The notes under the pieces are model-generated. The model was given only the letters and a program-made list of their open reading frames with translations, was not told the origin of the DNA and did no database searches. A stretch of DNA of 64,000 nt from assembly GCA_029891345.1 (NCBI GenBank), contig CM056993.1:276970016-277034015 (forward strand), given 5' to 3'. The translations under genes were made by a program, and so were the position numbers. Source of the stretch: Dryococelus australis. Lineage: Eukaryota > Arthropoda > Insecta > Phasmatodea > Phasmatidae. This document shows, in pieces, positions 46,509 to 56,559 of the stretch (positions are counted from its first letter, which is position 1; every line of letters begins with the position of its first letter).

Positions 46509-48342
46509 TTATGATAATAAAAATATAGATTTAGTAGCAAACAACGAAGAAAAGTTTATTACTTTTGGGAAAGAAACAGAAAATTAAAAAATGAAATTTA
46601 TAGAAACATTTAAGTTTATGGCCAGTAGTTTAGCTAAATTATCATCGAATTTAAGTAGAGATCAACTGAAACACACTCAAAAACATTTTCCAAAAGATCA
46701 AGTATATATAGTCATTAGAAAATATGTTTACCCATATTGTTATTTGGAAGAAATTCGAAGAAACTGAGCTTCCACAGCAAAGAGTGAATTTATAACAAAT
46801 CAAATTATAGTGGTGTATGTGATGATGAATATGAACACTGAAAACTAGTTGGGGCCAATTTAATTTTAAAAATCTAAGTAAATACCATGATTTATATTTA
46901 AAAAGTGATGTGTCATTATTAGCAGATGTATTTGAAGATATTTGAAATACATGAATAAATGCATAAAATTTAGACTCGTCACAGTATTTAATAGCACCGG
47001 GATTATCTTGGGATGCAATGTTAAAAATGACGAAAAAAACACTATATTTATTAAACCATTATGATATGATTTTAATAATAGAAAAAGGAATTTGAGGTGG
47101 AATATCACAATTTTACAAATGATATGTTAAAGCAAATAATAAATATTTAGATGATTTAGACTCTGATCAAAAGTCGAACTATTTAGCATATCGTGATGCT
47201 AATAAATTATATGGCTGGGAAATGTCACAATATTTACCATATGGTGGTTTCGAATTTGGAGGATGATTCACCACATGGTAATATTTTAGAAGTTGATTCG
47301 GAATGTCCTAAGAAACCACATAAATTACATAAAGATCTACCTTTTTGACCAGAAAATTAAGTAGTTTCAAAAAAAGCATGCTAAATTATTAACCTCTTCA
47401 CATAAAAAAGAAAAATATGTGATACACTATTGTAATTTGAAACAATGTCTAAAGAATGTATTAAAATGTATTAAATTACATACAATATTGAAGTTTAATC
47501 AGTCTGATTGGTTGAAGAAATATATAGATTTTAATAAAGAGATGAGGACTAACACGAGAAATAACTCTGAAAAAGATTTTTATAAGCTGATGAATAACTC
47601 TGTGTTCGGCAAAACTGTCGAACGTATTAGAAACAGAGTGGATATTAAACAAATAGCAAATGAAAAATGTGAAAAATTAATAGCAAAACCAAATTTTAAG
47701 AAAAGTACTATATTTAATGAAAACCTTACAGCTAATCATATGAATAAAACATGGATGAAATTCAATAAGCCAATTTATGTGGTCATGGCAATTTTAGACT
47801 TATCAAAAGAGTTCATGTATGATTTTCATTATAAAGTGACAAAAACAAAATATGGCTATAAAATTGAATTATGTTATCAAAATACCAATTTGTACATTTA
47901 TAACATAAAATGGAAGATTTTCACAAAGACATGAAAACAGTGACAGAAAAATTTGATACGAGTGATTATCTAAATGACAATATTTATAACATACCTCAAA
48001 TATTCAAGACAGTTTTAGGCAAAATGAAAGATGAATGTAATGGCAAAATAATGAAAGAATTTGTTGGCTTACAGGCAAAAATATATGCTTACAAGGTTGA
48101 TGAAAAAGAAAATAAAAGATCGAAGGGTGTAAGGAACTGTGTAGTTAATAAGAGAATTACATTTGAGGACTATAAGAACTGTTTGTTTAAAGAGAAAATA
48201 CAATATAGAACAATGAATTTAAAAAGGAGTGAGAAATGAAATATATACAGTAGACATTGATAAAATACCACTAAGCTCATTCGATAACAAAAGGGTTACA
48301 CAAGAAAATAAAATATATACATTGCCATATGGATATCAATAA
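46509..48342 (+). pseudogene. polB: Maverick 2 DNA polymerase B, 5'-truncated
   Basis: Only the part from the third exonuclease region onwards remains. Readable motifs are IETFKFMASS (46600), PGLSWDAMLK (46997), motif A RDANKLYGWEM near 47192 with its Asp intact, motif B EKDFYKLMNNSVFGKT near 47570, and LDLSKEFMYDFHY near 47795. Motif C near 47872 reads YQNTN, with both catalytic Asp changed to Asn. The C-terminal segment (KMKDECNGKIM to a stop at 48342) is well kept. The first 900 bases are full of stops, while 47419-48239 is open in two long frames. The enzyme would be inactive. Confidence 0.92.
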
Positions 48343-48420
48343 GGAATTATTTTATTTTATGTACCTCTTAAGGGGGACCAGCAGTCCCCCATGTATTTTC
48401 TAGTAAAATAGTGGCATATA

Positions 48421-49010
48421 TTAAACTTTCTTAATCTCCAAAACAATATCAATATCAGCACCATCAAAATCAATCAGTTTACGATTTTTGTCTCTAATTT
48501 GCAAGACAATATCACTAAAATGTTCATGATTGATTTTATAAAAAATTGAATATGCATGCTCATAAATTATATAATCTGTAAAAGCAAACATAGTTCTTTG
48601 TGTAAAACTGGCTATTATATCTGTATTTGATAAACATGGCTTATTCTAAGTTACAGTGAACATTTATTGTTTTAATAGGTTAAAATTATGGTAATTTAGT
48701 ACATATAACAACTTTGTCTTTTTCAATAGCAATATTTCTATCAAAACCAAGAATGTCATATAAAGGTCGTCAAATTTAGTATCAAACTTAGATTTCATAG
48801 ATATTCTACTTTTTACATTTTCTGCTGTTAATTCAATGTTATTTGTTGAAAATGGATCAATCGAATTTATAGTTTCCTTTAATGATTCGATATTGTATTG
48901 ACCTCAAGGAATAGTTGTAACTTCATTTTTATCAACATTAGGACTCAAGTGTTCAATTGTTGTTAAATTGTTGTTTATATTGGTGATAAAAGTTTTGTAT
49001 GAAAACTAAC
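48421..49010 (-). pseudogene. Penton-like minor capsid protein
   Basis: Minus-strand pieces of a conserved Maverick virion protein. Near 48960-48900 a segment SPNVDKNEVTTIP is followed by a stop and then QYNIESLKETI. Next come IELTAENVKSRISMKS and an ILGFDRN segment. The C-terminal part reads SDIVLQIRDKNRKLIDFDGADIDIVL, seen here as LQIRDKNRKLIDF then ADIDIVLEIKK before a stop. The end with charged DKNRKLIDF is typical of a protein I know as the penton or minor capsid class of Mavericks. It faces away from PolB, tail to tail. Frame changes near 48650 break it. Confidence 0.65.
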
Positions 49011-49156
49011 CAAAGATATCGCATTTTCCTCATGGATTATATCATAATGAATTTTTTCTTTAGAATAGACCTATTGTTTGTTAATTTTAATACTTTATTG
49101 TGCATTTGTTACAAAAATTATCTCATTAAATGAAGAAGTGACGGCCAAGCCAGCCT

Positions 49157-49820
49157 ATGCTGCACCAAGATAAATGGGATGTTGATGTTTTAATTCATGA
49201 AGATAGTTCTGAAAAGGAAAAGAATTGTGAATTACTGCCTGATGATATGAGGGCTATAATAGTAGGTCCAAGCAACTGGAGAAAAACTAATTTGATGATA
49301 AATTTTATTTATAATGTCGGATGGATAGATTTTAATAAATTGTATGTTTGTTCAAAAATTTTAAATCAAGCAAAATATATTGAGTTACCAAATTATTTTA
49401 ATATATTATACAAAAAACTTAAAGTTAATGTAAAATGGCATATATTAATAATAATGTTGAAGTGACTCCTTTAGATCAATGTGAAGATCATTCTCTAGTT
49501 ATATTTGACAGTGTTATTTTAGATGACCAAGATATTGTATGCGATTATTTCACTAGAGGAAGACATAAAATCTTGGATGTATTTTATTTAGCCCAAACAT
49601 ACTCAAAAATACCTAAACAATTGGTAAGAGATAATACCATTTTTTGTATATATTTAGACATGATGACACTAATTTAAAGCATATCTATAATGATTTTGTT
49701 GGTGGAGATATGATTTATGAAAAATCTAAAGAGATATGTGAAAAATGTTGCAATGAAGAATAAGGTTTTATTGCAATAGATCTGAGTGGAAAAATAAAAG
49801 AAGGGCAGTATAGAAATTAA
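49157..49820 (+). pseudogene. DNA-packaging ATPase (FtsK/HerA type)
   Basis: Would pump the genome into the capsid. The Walker A region reads GPSNWRKT (residues 37-44), where the Lys and Thr are kept but the preceding Gly is changed to Arg. After a frameshift near 49440, SLVIFDSVILDDQ is the Walker B strand; the second acidic residue is Ser. RGRHKILDVFYLAQTYSKIP follows and matches the sensor region. A second frame change near 49650 leads to the end (NLKHIYNDFVGGDMIYEK). The altered Walker motifs and frameshifts indicate an inactive gene. Confidence 0.88.
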
Positions 49821-49904
49821 ATTTAAGAGTTTATTATTTTAAAAATTTTTGAAAAAAGGTATTCATTAACTTGAACATTAAAATGAACATTAATACAATG
49901 TGTA

Positions 49905-50905
49905 TTATATTTTTTGCATTAGAATGAGATAATTATTAAAAATATGTAAATTGAAAAAAAAATTTATCCAAGAGTTATGTGTGTTATCAGGACCTAACCA
50001 TCTTACATAAATTTGCACAGCAGAGTCTGCTTTAGCTGATGCTTTATCGCCTAAAACTTTTTCGACCAAATATTCATTGGGATTGTCTTTTTTCATAATT
50101 TCAAAATTCATAAAAATTGCCTTCTTTTTCTTCTCCTTCAGTATGTTTTAATTTGTAAGTAGGCACATCATAATTTAAAATGTTACAATTATTTTAAAAA
50201 AACTTTGTTAACTAATTAGCAATATAACCCTTCTCAAAAAATTATTTTAGTTTGCTGACATGAATGATATCACCAACTTTGTATTTAACTTGCAGTTTTG
50301 GTTCAGTAACTATGTATGGGGATATTAAAGTTTTTTCATTGTTTTTATTAACATCAATAGGTTTCATGCAGATACTTCTGTGTTTTGTGTTGTATTCTTT
50401 CACTAATTCATTTAATATATTGACCCACTAATTATTTCCATTCAAAGCAAATCTCTTCCACATGCTATTTTTCACTGTGAGGTTAAATATTTCAACAACA
50501 CTTGCTTTCAATTCGTTAAAAGGAGAATAATGATTGATTATATATTTTTGCATAAATTCATTAAATATTTTATCATAATATTTGGACCCATTATCACTTT
50601 GAATATTAAGTGGTTTACATTTAATTGATATCTTTCTAAAGCAACTGCTACATTTTTAGCTGTTTCATCTTTAATAGGTAGAGCGAATTTAAATTTTGAA
50701 AAGACATAAATAATTGTCATAATATTTTTGTATCCATTGTTTATATGTGATTTTCCTTTCAAATTGCCAGTATTCATCTCTACAAGATCAATTTGCCATA
50801 AATCATCAATACCATACGAAATTACTTTTATTCTTGGAGAACTTCTTCTTCCTGGCTTATATAATTCATTAATTATTCCCTCTTTCGCAATGGGCAACAT
50901 TTTTT
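49905..50905 (-). pseudogene. int: Maverick rve integrase 2
   Basis: It starts near 50900, with an N-terminal segment INELYKPGRRS. The first Asp is in WQIDLVEM (residues about 35-42). After a frame change near 50600, the second Asp is in QSDNGSKYYDK, and the Glu in SVVEIFN near 50500. The DDE triad is complete. A VGDIIHVSKLK segment (near 50265) and a chromodomain-like end (YVRWLGPDNTHNSWI near 49970) follow. Three or four stops or frame changes are present. Confidence 0.88.
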
Positions 50906-51133
50906 TAAAGTTGATTTTTTTTAGAAAACATATTGAACATATACTTTTCTGAACTATTCGGTCATTTTTTGTATTTTCTGGTTTTTATATTATTATTATT
51001 ATTAGTGACCTTATTACACTTCAAGCACCAAGTGTTCTCCCTTTAATAGTAAAAAAAAATAATTAATTTTTATATTTTACAGATACTCCTATTGTAGTCA
51101 TCAAACCATCATCATATTCAGATATTTTAGTTT

Positions 51134-51771
51134 TTATTTTATTTTAAAAGTTAAAATATCACCTATGTTAGCATCAAAAGGCTTACTGTAATCTATTTTT
51201 TGAGATCCCTTAATAACAGTCACAGTATCGTCAGATAGATTGGGATTAACAGTAATTATTTTATGACCATTACAATCCATCAAAAAATTAAAGAAACTGT
51301 TATTATTATCTAAGTGAAAATTATTATTACTTTTATTCCACTTTCTAGGCAAATAAAATATATGTGATTTTTCTTCCTTGCATTTTTAATTTTTAAGATA
51401 ACAAGTGTATCGCAATAATTCAAATCTAATCTGTTTAAATTTTGCAATTTAACCTCTATTTCTTTATCAAAATATCTTTTATTGAAAGCATCTTTTCCAT
51501 CTACAGGTCCAGCCATATTATTGATTCTACAATTTTGAAGAGAAACACACTCTGTTGAATAAACAAAAACTTTGCTTATTTGATCTCGAAAAGCGGAAAC
51601 AATGGTATTATATTTTGATTCTATGTATGTTTTTAATGCAGCGTTTGTTGATACATAATTATAAGCAATACTTTCGTATTTTGATTCTACATACGATTTT
51701 AAAGCAAAGGAATTAGTGTCAAAAATTTTATTTAAAGATTTGATTAATGGTTTCCCAAATATATCCATCAT
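51134..51771 (-). pseudogene. Fibre-like structural protein candidate
   Basis: The first 60 residues contain a repeated helical unit, LKSYVESKYESI and LKTYIESKYNTI. Residues 83-104 read INNMAGPVDGKDAFNKRYFDKE, here split as INNMAGPVDG and KDAFNKRYFD, similar in style to the hinge of trimeric tail-fibre proteins, where a Pro/Val/Asp turn precedes an Asp-Ala-x-Asn helix. After a frame change near 51340 the rest is beta-strand-like (TVTVIKGSQKI, then IGDILTFKI). I infer a trimeric attachment or spike protein. It lies between the protease and integrase genes. Confidence 0.45.
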
Positions 51772-51791
51772 TAAATAACATAAAAATTATA

Positions 51792-52165
51792 TCATTGAAC
51801 TTTAATTATATCGAAAAAAAGTTGTAATACAATTAAACATAGATGTCCACAGATAACTGAATTAAAATTCTGAGTTTGGTCATCATTGTAATAAACATTT
51901 ATATCTTTGATATAATTAACTAAATTAGTATAAATAGTGCCTCCAAATGAGTCAAAATAGTAAACATCATTGTTTTCTTTAAAATATCAAACCCAGTGAA
52001 TTCCTGAATTAGATGATATGTTGAAATTAACCACAGCACATTCATTTTTATGCATACTTTTCGGTAATTCATCAATAATATAAACATTTCAGAAATATTT
52101 AATATTTAATAATTTTACATATTTTTCAATATCGACATTAGATAGTTGGCATATACTCAAATTTT
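51792..52165 (-). pseudogene. Adenain-like cysteine protease
   Basis: A minus-strand gene broken by two in-frame TGA codons, one near 52088 and one near 51992. The catalytic His lies in GIHWV, followed by the TGA; the acidic-site segment is VYYFDSFGG; a Gln-containing DDQTQ segment and the nucleophile Cys in VICGHLCL follow. This His-Asp-Gln-Cys order is that of adenovirus-type maturation proteases, which Mavericks share. At least one TGA sits where Arg is usual, which fits CGA-to-TGA decay. There are no frameshifts, so the loss may be recent compared with its neighbours. Confidence 0.82.
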
Positions 52166-52217
52166 TTTTTCACTCTCTCTTTTCAATCCGCTTCCAAATT
52201 AATTTCCCATTGATAAA

Positions 52218-52454
52218 TTATTTCTTCGTTGTTCGTCTAATTTTATATTTTATTTTAATAGTTTGTTCAACAGAATTGTAAATTGCAGTAGCTCCACCAA
52301 CTAAACCACCAAGTGCACCTAAAGCAGCAAGTACGATGGTAATAATTCCTCCATGATGTAAACCACTGCCAGTTTTTTCTTTGACTGTTGGAAATGCAAA
52401 AGTTAATTTGAAACTTTTGCTTCTTTCAGTTTTTTTTTCTCTCAAGTTGATCAT
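52218..52454 (-). CDS. Small hydrophobic virion protein (PX/pVI-like candidate)
   Basis: A 78-residue open frame with ATG and no interruption. Residues 1-30 are charged. Residues 36-58 form a Gly/Ala/Leu-rich hydrophobic segment (GIITIVLAALGALGGLVGGA), followed by a basic tail ending RRTTKK. Mavericks and adenoviruses encode small core or membrane-lytic proteins of this build. The identification is from composition and position, between the protease and PLA2 genes, not from a catalytic motif. Confidence 0.5.
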   Translation of the reverse strand: MINLREKKTERSKSFKLTFAFPTVKEKTGSGLHHGGIITIVLAALGALGGLVGGATAIYNSVEQTIKIKYKIRRTTKK

Positions 52455-52535
52455 TTGTTAAAACTTAATCTATTCCTAAATCTTTTAATTCCTCAATGGG
52501 AATATCGATAGCTATATTTGTTATCTTAATTTATA

Positions 52536-52538
52536 AAT

Positions 52539-52572
<34 letters not shown>
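52536..52572. repeat. TA microsatellite
   Basis: A run of TA dinucleotides between the small hydrophobic protein and PLA2 genes. Confidence 0.95.
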
Positions 52573-52573
<1 letters not shown>

Positions 52574-52578
<5 letters not shown>

Positions 52579-53134
52579 AAAACATTTTAATTCCCCCCCT
52601 AGCAAATTTTCTTTTTTGTAAACATAGTTGAGGCAACAGCAGCAGAAGCAATTTTTCTCCAATTGGATTATTTTTATTTAACATGATATCTTTTGCTTCT
52701 TTTTGTAAAATTTTATCAGTATCATGTCTAGATTGTAAATCTTTATGATCTCTGTAAGCAATATCGTGATATTTGCATGCTTCGTCTAATTTATTTATTC
52801 CTCTATCTCCTCTTTTCAATCTTTCATCTAATTTTGTAAATGGGCCGCAATAATTACAGCCAGGCAAATGCATTTCGGGCAAATTTAAATTATTTAATGC
52901 CCAATTTATAATGCCTTTTCCATGGTGTTCAGAATTCCAAAATGATTGTGGAATTACATTTAAAACTCTTATTACATGAGGAATTCCTTTCGGATTATTT
53001 ATAACAAAATCAGAAAACTTATTGTTCAGCATATTCATTATGCTTACTTTTTCATTGTAATAATTGTTATTTCCAGTATTTTCTTCACCATGAATAATTA
53101 ACAATCTATCGATTAATTTTCTAACATCGTCCAT
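52574..53134 (-). CDS. Phospholipase A2 domain protein (parvovirus VP1 type)
   Basis: An intact 186-codon frame. Residues 91-99 (GCNYCGPFT) form the calcium-binding loop, residues 122-127 (YHDIAY) the catalytic His-Asp, and Asp140 completes the usual acidic position (HDTDK). A helix-rich N-terminal part (1-80) and a hydrophobic then basic C-terminus (LLLLLLP, QKRKFARGG) surround it. This is the PLA2 type found in parvovirus VP1 capsid proteins, where it opens endosomal membranes during entry. Similar genes occur in Maverick-type elements. The loop has Phe where Gly is common, which may affect calcium binding. It is one of few uninterrupted genes here. Confidence 0.88.
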
Positions 53135-53260
53135 CCAAAAATGTTCTTTTGGTAAACTATTGCAATTTTTTATACCGTCACCAGTTCTTGGAGAAATATT
53201 TTTTTCTGGTGTATTTGGTAATGATTTTGAATAAAGTCTTTTAGATTATTCATAAATCGG

Positions 53261-53960
53261 CTAAATTATATTATTATACTTCCAGCCAACACTTGAACTT
53301 AGAGTATTCCTATTCTCATTAGGAATATATTTGTGAAATAAAGCGTTGGCTATTAAAACAATTTCTGTGTAATTTTGAAGGTCAGCAGTGTAATTACCTT
53401 CAAGGGCTTCTTGTGATTTTTCTGTTAACAAATTGCAAAGTCCTGGTGTTAAAAAAATATTCTTTATCCTTAAGAGATAATGTATCAATATGTATAGTTA
53501 CTTGTGTATCGCCAATTTAAAGATTTTCTCCAACTCCATGTAAACAATGTTTTTAATTAATAACATTAATTCATTTTGCAATTTCTATTCCGAGATGTAT
53601 AGTAGAATCACCTGCTATATGTGGTAGATTTTTCAATTGTACGATTCTCATTTTCTTGTCCAAATTAGGAGATTCTTGTTCTGCACATAATTCTTTTTCA
53701 AACGATGTTTCTTCTGGACTTGGTGGATAGTCTAAAATTTTTACTGCAACAGAAAATAGTGTTGTTATTAAATTTTCATTTTCTTCACTTACTTTTTCTA
53801 CTTTTTACCAATATTTCGTCATTCGTCTATTAATGGTTGCTCTTTCTACTTATTTTTTCATATTCTTTTTCATGATGCTTTTTATATTTTTTATGGTTTT
53901 CAATGAGTAATTTAACTCGAGAAACTCCCTTCGATTCTGCCATTTATATATACATTTTTA
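53261..53960 (-). pseudogene. Maverick-associated protein, DUF8207-like (copy in element 2)
   Basis: It starts with MAESKGVSRVKLLIENHKK near 53942 and a basic helical segment. Two adjacent stops follow near 53835, and another readable part holds KILDYPPSPEETSFEKEL. The conserved region begins near 53500 and reads LTPGLCNLLTEKSQEALEGNY, then LQNYTEIVLIANALFHKYIP and a final SSVGWKYNNII. This matches the protein at 31.7-32.5 kb in layout. It is divergent from the capsid-like gene, with 5' ends about 10-30 bases apart, so they likely share a promoter. Confidence 0.72.
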
Positions 53961-53969
53961 AACTTATGA

Positions 53970-55317
53970 ATGAGTTGTAAAAGTATTGAGAGCTTCGAGA
54001 GACATACTATTCCTCCAACAGATCAAACTAGTAGGAATTTAAATGTTTACAATAATAGAATTGAATTTCATATTCCTATAGCAGAGGACTTTTCTTTTCC
54101 AAATTATACTTATATTTATGAGCAATTGCGTTTACTAAAGAGAGATAAGGTTGGAGATGAGGCAAAATATGTTGACGAAGACAATATTGATGTTTGTTTT
54201 AACTTTTTTCCTTTTAAATTTTCTAGAGAACAAATCTCAAAACATGGATATATTATTGAAGCTGTTGATAAACCGGGTATAACAACAACAATGATGAGTG
54301 CTTTATTAAGATCACCAAGTGAACAAAATTATTTAGAATTTACTGGTGTTGAAAAACTAAATCGAGATAAATCTGCTTCTAGTGAAAAAATAACAAAATA
54401 GGTTAAAACTGTTTCTTGTCATAAAACAAATGAAATAATCAATCTTCTTAGATATATGTTTGGTTTTATTCGTGATAACTATGACGTTTATTGGAAAGGT
54501 GGCTATAAAATTACTTTTTTTTCGTAATTCATCTGCTAACAAATGTTTATTTCTTTATGAAACTGTTGATAAAAATGATAAAGTTACGAAACATCGTCCT
54601 GATCCTGGTAAAATTGATACTAAAAAATTATAAATTATGTGGCCTATTGTTGAATATGAATCGAACATAGCCATTGCAATTAATGAAAATGTATATAAAG
54701 AACCTAAAATACCCATTAGTTTTTATTGTTGACAATTTTTATAAAAAGAAGTTCCTAAAGGAACAAATGTTTTTAACTTTGATATAAAATATCACTTTAA
54801 TAATCTACAATTTGACATGCTTGATTTTGTAATTGTAGGCTTTCAATTTAACAGAAAAAATCGTGCTGAACAGCATAAACACGCTACTATGTGTGATCAT
54901 TGTAATGTGAGAAACATTTCTTTTAAAAACGGTATAAATGAAATTTTTACTAAAGAAAACTGGAATATAGACATTGAAAACTGTGTTTATCTTAAACAAT
55001 TTCTTTCTTATTGTGATTCTAGAAATTCAAAAACCAAACTAGATACCGCCTATAGAACTAATGAACTTTATTATAAACCAACTGTAAACTTTGATGGTAA
55101 TATTAATTACTATTCATTTTGGAGTCCAAGGCCATTATATATTAGTGATTGTCTATACAGAAAAACAACTGTAGTTAAAGAAAAAACAAATATAAAAAAT
55201 TGTGTTGATTTTAATAAAGCTCATAAAGAAGCGGGGATAGTTTGTACTGTTGTTTTAATTAGTAAAAAAAATCTCATTTATGATTATTTGAAAGAAAGAA
55301 TTACTGAAGATTTATAA
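53970..55317 (+). pseudogene. Double-jelly-roll major-capsid-like protein
   Basis: Plus-strand, broken into three parts. The first (53970-54401) holds IEFHIPIAEDFSFPNYTYIYEQL and, later, FNFFPFKFSREQI and AVDKPGITTTMMSALL. A middle part (54410-54660) is readable across a frameshift (NEIINLLRYMFGFIRD). The last (54817-55317) holds DFVIVGFQFNRKNRAEQHKH, a DHCNVRNISF segment and a C-terminal GIVCTVVLISKKNLIYDY. This pattern matches the capsid-like proteins of insect Maverick elements. The predicted length, about 440 residues, suits a double jelly-roll protein. Identification is from pattern memory and needs a structure search. Confidence 0.62.
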
Positions 55318-55334
55318 ATTTTTAATATTACTAA

Positions 55335-55433
55335 ATGGAGGAATCAACCAATTGTTCCGATAGTTTAAAACAATATTTTGAGCTTATAGTTGAGTGGTAC
55401 GTTAAAAACTTTTACGATTATTTGATAAAATGA
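55335..55433 (+). CDS. Small ORF, 32 codons
   Basis: MEESTNCSDSLKQYF and a Trp/Tyr-rich end (VEWYVKNFYDYL), right after the capsid-like gene. It could be a small structural peptide or chance. Confidence 0.25.
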   Translation: MEESTNCSDSLKQYFELIVEWYVKNFYDYLIK

Positions 55434-55580
55434 AGGATCATTTTCATAGTTCTAAATAAATTTATTTTCCTAATAAATAAAAACAAAAATGACTATGTTA
55501 CCTTGCAGTTTGACAAACATTTTAAAAGGCGATAGTGGTTCAAAAATTCCTTCCTATAGATTAGAGAGGATCTTAAAAAT

Positions 55581-55742
55581 ATGGTTCGCAAATTTCATTC
55601 AAATTTACAAAACTTAAAATTATCAATCTTATATAACATTGATGATAAATATGAACTTCGAGAAATTGGTGAAAATCTAGAGCAAATAGAAGAAGTTTTT
55701 AGAAAAAATAGTAGAGCTTCGAATATAAAATGTAAAGAATAA
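55581..55742 (+). CDS. Small helical ORF, 53 codons
   Basis: An ATG-started frame whose middle (YELREIGENLEQIEEVFRKN) is strongly helix-forming. It is the last coding-like segment of Maverick 2. No homology recognised. Confidence 0.25.
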   Translation: MVRKFHSNLQNLKLSILYNIDDKYELREIGENLEQIEEVFRKNSRASNIKCKE

Positions 55743-55749
55743 TGAGATG

Positions 55750-56080
55750 ATATTTCATTTGATTTTTGCTTAATTGACTTGATTTAGATTGCTCACTTGC
55801 AAAATTTACGTTTCTAGAAAACGTGGAAAATCGCTTGAAAAGAGAGAAAATAGCTTTGTTTTACCTTGTGCCATATCCTGCACGCTCATTTAGGGGACAA
55901 TTGAAACAATTTGCTTGTTTTTGCATGCTTTTGGCTTAATTTACTTGCTTTTTGAGGACCTAGAATTGCTGCTTCCAGTAGTTGAAAACATTGCTTGATT
56001 TTGGCTTAAATTTGCTTACTTTTGGACGAAGACTGCTTGATTTTCGATGAAAAACAAGAGGTGAGCCAGGATCCCCATTA
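55750..56080. repeat. TTGCTT-rich low-complexity stretch
   Basis: Repeated short words TTGCTT(G/A)(A/T)TTT and GGCTTAA over about 300 bases; possibly an eroded satellite or the end of the Maverick. Confidence 0.5.
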
Positions 56081-56468
56081 CACATCTACTGAGTTGCTAT
56101 ATAACTAAACTCCATGCAAAAACTACAGTACACATTTTATACCAAGCAGGTCTATTTCCAGGAGCGGATCTAGTCTTTCATTCGTAGCCTGTGAAAAGGA
56201 GGGGTGGGGAAATAATTTGTCCATTATGTCTTCCGAAGTATGGTAGGGAGGCTCTGTCTAGTAATAATCTTAAGAAGCAATATTAAATTAATTAAATAAA
56301 ATCAGTGTGTTAAACTATTTTTATATTATTTCGTTTCAATTTTAAAACATTCCCGCGGCAGTTTTATGTCAATGAGCTGGTTTTCGGCGTGTATTGGAGT
56401 GTCGTTTCCCCTGTGACCCCCTTCTGTATCCACCCCCGTCTACATCAGGAGAGTGTACCTTCACAACC

Positions 56469-56513
56469 ACGATGTATAGAGTACATGAAATGATGTATAG
56501 AGTACATGAAATA
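56469..56513. repeat. 21-base tandem duplication
   Basis: GATGTATAGAGTACATGAAA occurs twice in direct succession. Confidence 0.9.
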
Positions 56514-56559
56514 AAATCTATTGACAAAGAACACCGAAGCTCCTCGGGAAAGATCCAAA

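Larger units (their letters stand above)
46509..55742. mobile_element. Maverick/Polinton element 2 (adintovirus class)
   Basis: The element holds PolB (+), penton-like (-), ATPase (+), integrase (-), fibre-like (-), protease (-), small hydrophobic protein (-), PLA2 (-), DUF8207-like (-) and capsid-like (+) genes. Its PolB sequence is clearly different from that of Maverick 1. The left end is cut where the inverted-repeat unit stops; no terminal inverted repeat was found on either side. Confidence 0.92.
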
